Shown here: in pieces, positions 1 to 7,477 of the stretch | Numbering within the stretch: the first letter of the stretch is position 1 | Layout: each line of letters starts with the position of its first letter | Assembly (NCBI GenBank): GCA_001873945.1 | Contig: MNYI01000129.1 | Coordinates: forward strand, 1-7,477 | Source of the DNA: Candidatus Desantisbacteria bacterium CG2_30_40_21 | Lineage (GTDB): Bacteria > UBA9089 > CG2-30-40-21 | Length of the DNA stretch: 7,477 bases | Direction of reading: 5' to 3' | Made by a program: the position numbers and the translations under genes | The notes under the pieces: model-generated | What the model was told of the DNA's origin: nothing | The model's input: the letters and a program-made list of their open reading frames with translations, nothing else | Database searches by the model: none

Positions 1-1
1 A

Positions 2-5154
<5,153 letters not shown>

Positions 5155-5188
5155 AGCTTATTCCACCTTCACTAAAGGGGGTCAGGGC

Positions 5189-5328
5189 AGCAATTCTCAT
5201 TATGGCAAAACTTATGTTCAAAGGGGAATAAGGGAATAGAGGAGATGATGTCGATTATCAACAGAATTGTCGGTAGGACAGGCATTTCTGCCTGTCCTGT
5301 TGCAGATGACAGGCAAGAATGCCTGTCC
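5189..5328 (-). repeat. Truncated copy of the MITE-like element (left arm of the 140-bp inverted repeat)
   Basis: This segment is the reverse complement of 7253-7392 with a single mismatch (A at 5248), giving 139 of 140 identity. It starts with the element's terminal repeat (agcaattctcattatggc) and stops inside the central hairpin at gcctgtcc, so about 57 bp of the full 197-bp element is missing on the inner side. The break at 5328 falls on the codon boundary between residues 46 and 47 of the antitoxin-like gene read on the - strand. Confidence 0.9.
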
Positions 5329-5466
5329 CCATTCTTTTCTTGTTACTACCTTCCTTTCATTTTCTATTCCGAGTCTAAAGAAATGTATAACATCATAAAT
5401 CTCTGCAAACTTGTCTTGCGGAATTTTTTCCAGTTCCATTGTTATTTCATCTTTAAGAGCAATCAT
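5218..5466 (-). CDS. DUF2281-like small antitoxin-type protein with a repeat-encoded C-terminal tail
   Basis: The 82-residue ORF begins MIALKDEITMELEKIPQDK and continues through a hydrophobic stretch, AEIYDVIHFFRLGIENE. This helix-rich beginning resembles DUF2281-type antitoxin components, which usually accompany a small toxin gene. The start is supported by a strong Shine-Dalgarno sequence (aaggagg, about 8 bases upstream). Residues 1-46 look native and end in VVTRKEW. Residues 47-82 (from GQAFLPVICNRTGRNACPT onward) are translated entirely from the 140-bp repeat and resemble no family tail, so the original C-terminus, normally where an antitoxin contacts its toxin, has probably been replaced. 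No partner toxin is adjacent. It may be a pseudogene or a still-expressed chimera. Family assignment rests on recalled similarity. Confidence 0.6.
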   Translation of the reverse strand: MIALKDEITMELEKIPQDKFAEIYDVIHFFRLGIENERKVVTRKEWGQAFLPVICNRTGRNACPTDNSVDNRHHLLYSLIPL

Positions 5467-5590
5467 TTAATTTACCTCCTTGGTGTAATCTGTGGACATA
5501 TATCTTATCGGGGGGGAAATGGGGACAGCACCCTATTTTTTCTTCTAAAAATAGGGTGCTGTCCCCATTTTCCCCGATACTTCTTAACAT
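5453..5590 (-). CDS. Possible 45-residue ORF running through the giant hairpin
   Basis: An ATG at 5590 is preceded by a strong Shine-Dalgarno sequence (aaggagg at 5600-5606, 9 bases away). The frame stays open for 45 codons, through both arms of the 5506-5579 hairpin, and ends in TAA at 5453-5455. It overlaps the start of the antitoxin-like gene by 14 bases. The peptide starts MLRSIGENGDSTLFLEEK and most of it is hairpin-encoded, so it matches no family I know. It may be the surviving start of a disrupted gene, such as a lost partner toxin, or a translation-coupled leader. The ribosome binding site is real sequence evidence; the existence of a functional product is uncertain. Confidence 0.3.
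   Translation of the reverse strand: MLRSIGENGDSTLFLEEKIGCCPHFPPDKIYVHRLHQGGKLNDCS
5506..5579. repeat. Giant hairpin, GGGGACAGCACCCTATTTT type
   Basis: The arms at 5506-5540 and 5547-5579 are reverse complements over about 33 bases around a 6-base loop (tcttct). The only difference is a G7-A3 run in the left arm against G4-A4 in the right arm. The core is ggggacagcaccctattttt. Such a stem could stop transcription in either direction or mask the downstream ribosome binding site. A degenerate relative lies at 6422-6508. Confidence 0.92.
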
Positions 5591-5646
5591 GAGTTATACC
5601 CTCCTTAGGTTTAATATTGTAGCGAAGGGCAACACACTCCCCGTAG

Positions 5647-5668
5647 GGACATCCCCTTGTGGGTGTCC
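5647..5668. repeat. Short GGGACA hairpin
   Basis: The arms ggacatcc and gggtgtcc pair over 8 positions, including one G-T pair, around the loop ccttgt. It lies within gtagggacatccccttgtgg and belongs to the same style of intergenic palindrome as its neighbours. There is no T-tract on either side, so a terminator role is not supported. Confidence 0.5.
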
Positions 5669-5705
5669 GTCTTTTGGTTGCAACTGTTGCAATCATTCGG
5701 TGCGT

Positions 5706-5757
5706 TTTGCGGACAGGGACGAGCCCCCTGCCTTCGCAGGGGCAGGCTCTGTCCCTA
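5706..5757. repeat. GGACAGGGA palindromic repeat downstream of the BrnA-like gene
   Basis: The inner stem cccctgc/gcagggg (5725-5731 with 5736-5742) is enclosed by an outer stem agggac-gagcc/ggctc-t-gtccct, with small bulges. The first 14 bases (tttgcggacaggga) recur exactly at 6350-6363 on the other side of the toxin-antitoxin genes, in the same orientation. It lies just beyond the antitoxin stop codon and could serve as a 3'-end hairpin for that operon. Confidence 0.75.
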
Positions 5758-5768
5758 CAATCAACAAC

Positions 5769-6044
5769 TTATGCTGCAACCTTTGCCTGTTCTGAAATCT
5801 TTTCCCTCAACCACTCATTAATGAGTTTGATGGATGGTATTTGCTTTACCTGTGCAATCGTAGTTACTTTTTCAGCCAAGTCTTCGTCAAGAGCAAAAAT
5901 GTGTGTTCTCCTTTTGATGTCAATGTCAAAGCGAACCTCGGGTAGAGCATCACAATATTCACCCATATCGTGAGTCTCAAAAAACTCGGCTAACTTGTCA
6001 AGAGAACTAAATTTTGGCATGTGCGTTGTTCTACTTCTTGCCAT
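5769..6044 (-). CDS. brnA: BrnA-like CopG-family antitoxin
   Basis: This is the antitoxin of a type II pair. BrnA binds and neutralises BrnT and, in characterised systems, represses the operon as a DNA-binding complex. The 91-residue product carries the family signature KFSSLDKLAEFFETHDMGEY (residues 11-30), then a basic IDIKRR strand and a C-terminal ribbon-helix-helix-like part, ALDEDLAEKVTTIAQVKQ with LINEWLREKI (51-83). I chose the ATG at 6044 because aaggag lies about 10 bases upstream. It overlaps the end of the toxin gene by 14 bases, indicating translational coupling. An in-frame ATG at 6080 lacks this support and would add 12 residues. The next ATG, at 6020, starts MPKFSS but has no clear ribosome binding site. 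Confidence 0.88.
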   Translation of the reverse strand: MARSRTTHMPKFSSLDKLAEFFETHDMGEYCDALPEVRFDIDIKRRTHIFALDEDLAEKVTTIAQVKQIPSIKLINEWLREKISEQAKVAA

Positions 6045-6315
6045 ATTGTTTCCGCTCCTTTTCTGCCATATCTCTGGCACTTAAAATTAATGCTTTTTTG
6101 GTCTGCTTGTAAATGAACAAGACAGCCAGATATCTTCCCGAATCTGTCTGCCCCAATGCAAGATACACCTCCTCACCTTTTCTGTCCCCCTTCTCAACAA
6201 AACGAATCTTTGGCTTGCCGTTAAGTACTTCTTCAACCTCATAGGTTTCAACACCATGTTTGGAAATGAGTTTATCTACTACCTCTCTGAGCCAAATGAT
6301 TTCTTCAATTCTCAT
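6031..6315 (-). CDS. brnT: BrnT-like ribonuclease toxin
   Basis: BrnT toxins are small RelE-like ribonucleases that inhibit translation under stress. The 94-residue protein shows the family pattern in order: IIW at residues 6-8, KHGV at 19-22, a central beta-rich stretch with YLALGQTDSGRYLAVLF (51-67), and the C-terminal LSARDMAEKERKQY (78-91). Length and toxin-first gene order are normal for brnTA. The ATG at 6315 has aaggag 5 bases upstream. The gene runs directly into brnA with a 14-base overlap, so the two form one operon. No convincing promoter is visible; the GGACAGGG palindrome at 6350-6375 lies only about 35 bases upstream of the start codon. Confidence 0.88.
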   Translation of the reverse strand: MRIEEIIWLREVVDKLISKHGVETYEVEEVLNGKPKIRFVEKGDRKGEEVYLALGQTDSGRYLAVLFIYKQTKKALILSARDMAEKERKQYGKK

Positions 6316-6349
6316 CTAATCTCCTTGTGTCGATGTAATCAGTAACCTG

Positions 6350-6375
6350 TTTGCGGACAGGGATAAGCCCTGTCC
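6350..6375. repeat. GGACAGGG hairpin upstream of brnT
   Basis: Perfect 8-bp arms ggacaggg (6355-6362) and ccctgtcc (6368-6375) surround the loop ataag. The sequence starts with tttgcggacaggga, an exact 14-base match to 5706-5719 in direct orientation. The tail (tgtccttacgacaaacaatc) also resembles the tail of that other copy (tgtccctacaatcaacaac), so the two are members of one repeat family that brackets the brnTA pair. Confidence 0.75.
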
Positions 6376-6421
6376 TTACGACAAACAATCATCAATGCTA
6401 ACTGTTTGTTATCGGGAAAAT

Positions 6422-6508
6422 GAGGACAGCGCCCTATTTCCCCCCGGTTTATCGGGTTTACCGAACTGATTGCTCCTTTAATCAAAGGGAAAAATGGTCG
6501 CTGTCCCC
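6422..6508. repeat. Decayed relative of the giant GGGGACAGC hairpin
   Basis: The left arm gaggacagcgccctattt (6422-6439) is an imperfect reverse complement of 6490-6508 (aaaaatggtcgctgtcccc), with a 50-base interior. Both arms share the ggacagcgcccta core with 5506-5579 but carry substitutions, so this copy looks older or has gained an insertion in its loop. Confidence 0.6.
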
Positions 6509-6526
6509 GATTTACCCCCGATTTAC
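6505..6526. repeat. 11-base tandem duplication
   Basis: ccccgatttac occurs twice back to back, followed by a partial third unit (ccc). It abuts the right arm of the decayed hairpin, suggesting local slippage. Confidence 0.7.
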
Positions 6527-6707
6527 CCCTCGCTAAATCAAAGTTAATTATATTTATTCCGCTTGCGAAATCTATTAATAGGGGGTGAATGCCTATCGCT
6601 AAATACTTTTTTATTTGATTTGGAGAATTTTCTCCATCATGTTAATTCATTTACCTTGGGTTAATTAAAACCTGTAACATTTTACATCCATTTAACCTTC
6701 GACACCA

Positions 6708-6735
6708 TTTCTGTCCCCAATTGCAGGGACAGAAA
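6708..6735. repeat. Perfect 10-bp hairpin after the CGGC-domain gene
   Basis: tttctgtccc (6708-6717) pairs perfectly with gggacagaaa (6726-6735) around an 8-base loop. It lies about 15 bases beyond the stop codon of the CGGC-domain gene on the - strand. The position suits a transcript end, but no T-run follows on the - strand, so it is either a Rho-assisted 3' stem or simply another GGACAG repeat. Confidence 0.65.
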
Positions 6736-6749
6736 AGTTAAATATCGAT

Positions 6750-7115
6750 TCATTTTTTACTTGACATTTCACCGCAGGACTCAGTAACCGTACCCCTTAT
6801 CACCCTTATTTTCAACTTTTCCTCAATATCCCTTGCACTTTGATCAATATTAGTACATTTAGGTGGTTTATAACAGCAAGATGCAAGCATAATCACATCC
6901 ACCTTGAGGTCATTTTTCATAATCTCTGCTTTTTCAAACCTGCCCTTACCCGGGCAACCATTGCATGAGCAAAATGAGACAACTACTGGATCCTCCAGAT
7001 TACTGAATGCACCTTTTTTATTCATGCAAGCCAAAAAGCAGCTTACATGAGAGCTATACCTGGGACAACCCATATCCCATCGTAATTTACAACCAATAAT
7101 GCCAACCTTTGTCAT
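6750..7115 (-). CDS. CGGC-domain cysteine-rich putative metal-binding protein
   Basis: The product resembles CGGC-domain proteins, small predicted metal- or redox-binding proteins of unproven function. Numbering from the second ATG: an N-terminal KVGIIGCKLRWDMGCPR, a central FCSCNGCPGKGR (48-59), VDVIMLASCC (72-81), a PPKC motif and KLKIRVIRGT (100-109), all in the usual family order. Eleven cysteines in 121 residues include the central C-x-C-x-x-C-P-G, where the eponymous CGGC reads CNGC. Two ATGs are adjacent; I prefer 7115 because aaggagg then lies 6 bases upstream rather than 3. The gene has its own consensus promoter at 7143-7172. Metal binding is inferred from the cysteines; the substrate is unknown. 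Confidence 0.82.
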   Translation of the reverse strand: MTKVGIIGCKLRWDMGCPRYSSHVSCFLACMNKKGAFSNLEDPVVVSFCSCNGCPGKGRFEKAEIMKNDLKVDVIMLASCCYKPPKCTNIDQSARDIEEKLKIRVIRGTVTESCGEMSSKK

Positions 7116-7142
7116 CATTACCCTCCTTTGCTATTGCCATAA

Positions 7143-7172
7143 ATTATAACACAAACTAACTGGTTCTGTCAA
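7143..7172 (-). promoter_or_regulatory. Consensus sigma-70 promoter of the CGGC-domain gene
   Basis: Read on the - strand, a perfect -35 box TTGACA (7167-7172) is followed by an 18-base spacer and a perfect -10 box TATAAT (7143-7148). The -10 is preceded by TGT, an extended -10. Transcription should begin near 7136, giving a leader of about 20 bases that contains the ribosome binding site. No operator-like palindrome is obvious, so strong constitutive expression is the simplest reading. Confidence 0.85.
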
Positions 7173-7195
7173 TAAAAAAATAAACGAGGTACAAA

Positions 7196-7392
7196 ACAGC
7201 AATTCTTATTATGGTAAAATGGATAATGGGAAGATATGGAGATTAATCGGTAGGACAGGCATTCTTGCCTGTCATCTGCAACAGGACAGGCAGAAATGCC
7301 TGTCCTACCGACAATTCTGTTGATAATCGACACCATCTCCTCTATTCCCTTATTCCCCTTTGAACATAAGTTTTGCCATAATGAGAATTGCT
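7196..7392. mobile_element. Complete 197-bp MITE-like element
   Basis: The ends are 22-bp terminal inverted repeats (agcaattcttattatggt... and its complement) matching at 20 of 22 positions. The centre is a 26-bp stem (7247-7311) built from accggtagg-type arms, with nested gacaggc/gcctgtc palindromes and pairing at all but about two positions. There is no coding capacity, so movement would need a transposase in trans. No clear target-site duplication is seen (left flank gtacaaaac, right flank atcaaactg). Bases 7253-7392 match 5189-5328 in inverted orientation. It could alternatively be a large REP/BIME-type repeat. Confidence 0.75.
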
Positions 7393-7414
7393 ATCAAACT
7401 GTGCAATCAACTTT

Positions 7415-7443
7415 AACACAGAGAACGCAGAGAGTTCGCAGAG
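7415..7443. repeat. CACAGAGAACGCAGAG-type repeat
   Basis: aacacagagaacgcagag followed by agttcgcagag is a purine-rich, internally repetitive run. The window ends with ctctgcaatctct, which is partly complementary to it. The repeat probably continues past the edge. Its function is unknown. Confidence 0.5.
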
Positions 7444-7477
7444 TTCAAATCATTTCTTTTCTTTCTCTGCAATCTCT

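Larger units (their letters stand above)
6316..6749. other. 434-bp gene-free region filled with palindromic and tandem repeats
   Basis: No ORF with a credible start was found on either strand. The left two-thirds hold the GGACAGGG hairpin (6350-6375), a decayed GGACAGC inverted repeat (6422-6508) and an 11-base tandem duplication (6505-6526). The rest is AT-rich, with a small tggaga/tctcca hairpin at 6621-6636 and the perfect hairpin at 6708-6735. The brnT promoter presumably lies here but could not be identified. Confidence 0.7.

Noticed and set aside
5245..5592. + strand ORF of 115 residues
   Set aside because: It is made of the repeat arm, the antisense of the antitoxin-like gene and the giant hairpin; no start signal.
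5505..5795. ORFs of 63 (-) and 79 (+) residues over the hairpins
   Set aside because: Their sequence derives from palindromic repeats, which leave frames open by chance; no ribosome binding site and no family.
5659..5973. + strand ORF of 104 residues
   Set aside because: Opposite to brnA, whose family assignment and ribosome binding site are clear.
6708..6735. Rho-independent terminator for the CGGC-domain gene
   Set aside because: The stem is perfect, but no T-run follows it on the - strand, so it is listed only as a hairpin repeat.
5189..7392. CRISPR array
   Set aside because: The repeats are palindromes of different lengths with irregular spacing, not identical direct repeats with uniform spacers, and no cas genes are present.

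Overview
The window is a fragment of a bacterial genome of moderate GC. It combines a very large modular surface protein, small toxin-antitoxin genes and many palindromic intergenic repeats. This mix is typical of uncultivated, metagenome-derived lineages such as the Omnitrophota, Desantisbacteria or KSB1-like groups. That placement is inferred from style alone (TolB-like propellers, cohesin and dockerin domains, a FlgD-like C-terminus, GGACAG palindromes); no marker gene is present to confirm it.

Bases 2-5083 (+ strand) are the 3' part of one huge gene; the reading frame is already open at the left edge. The visible 1,693 residues form a string of extracellular-type domains: the end of one TolB-like beta-propeller, a carboxypeptidase-regulatory-like beta-sandwich, a complete six-bladed propeller, a second beta-sandwich with a low-complexity insert, another complete propeller, two PEGA domains, three cohesin-like domains, a third beta-sandwich, an internal dockerin, and a C-terminal FlgD-Ig/type IX-like domain. 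It is most likely a secreted or surface-attached adhesion or scaffold protein.

Bases 5084-7477 are an accessory stretch in which every supported gene is on the - strand. In the direction of transcription these are a CGGC-domain cysteine-rich protein with a near-ideal sigma-70 promoter, a BrnT-BrnA toxin-antitoxin pair, a possible 45-codon ORF that runs through a giant hairpin, and a DUF2281-like antitoxin gene. Between them lie at least six palindromic repeats, most sharing a GGACAG core.

The most striking structure is a pair of 140-bp sequences in opposite orientation (5189-5328 and 7253-7392) that match at 139 of 140 positions and enclose the whole gene cluster. The right-hand copy belongs to a complete 197-bp MITE-like element (7196-7392) with 22-bp terminal inverted repeats. 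The left-hand copy is truncated, and it stops exactly at a codon boundary of the antitoxin-like gene, so that the last 36 residues of that protein are encoded by the repeat.
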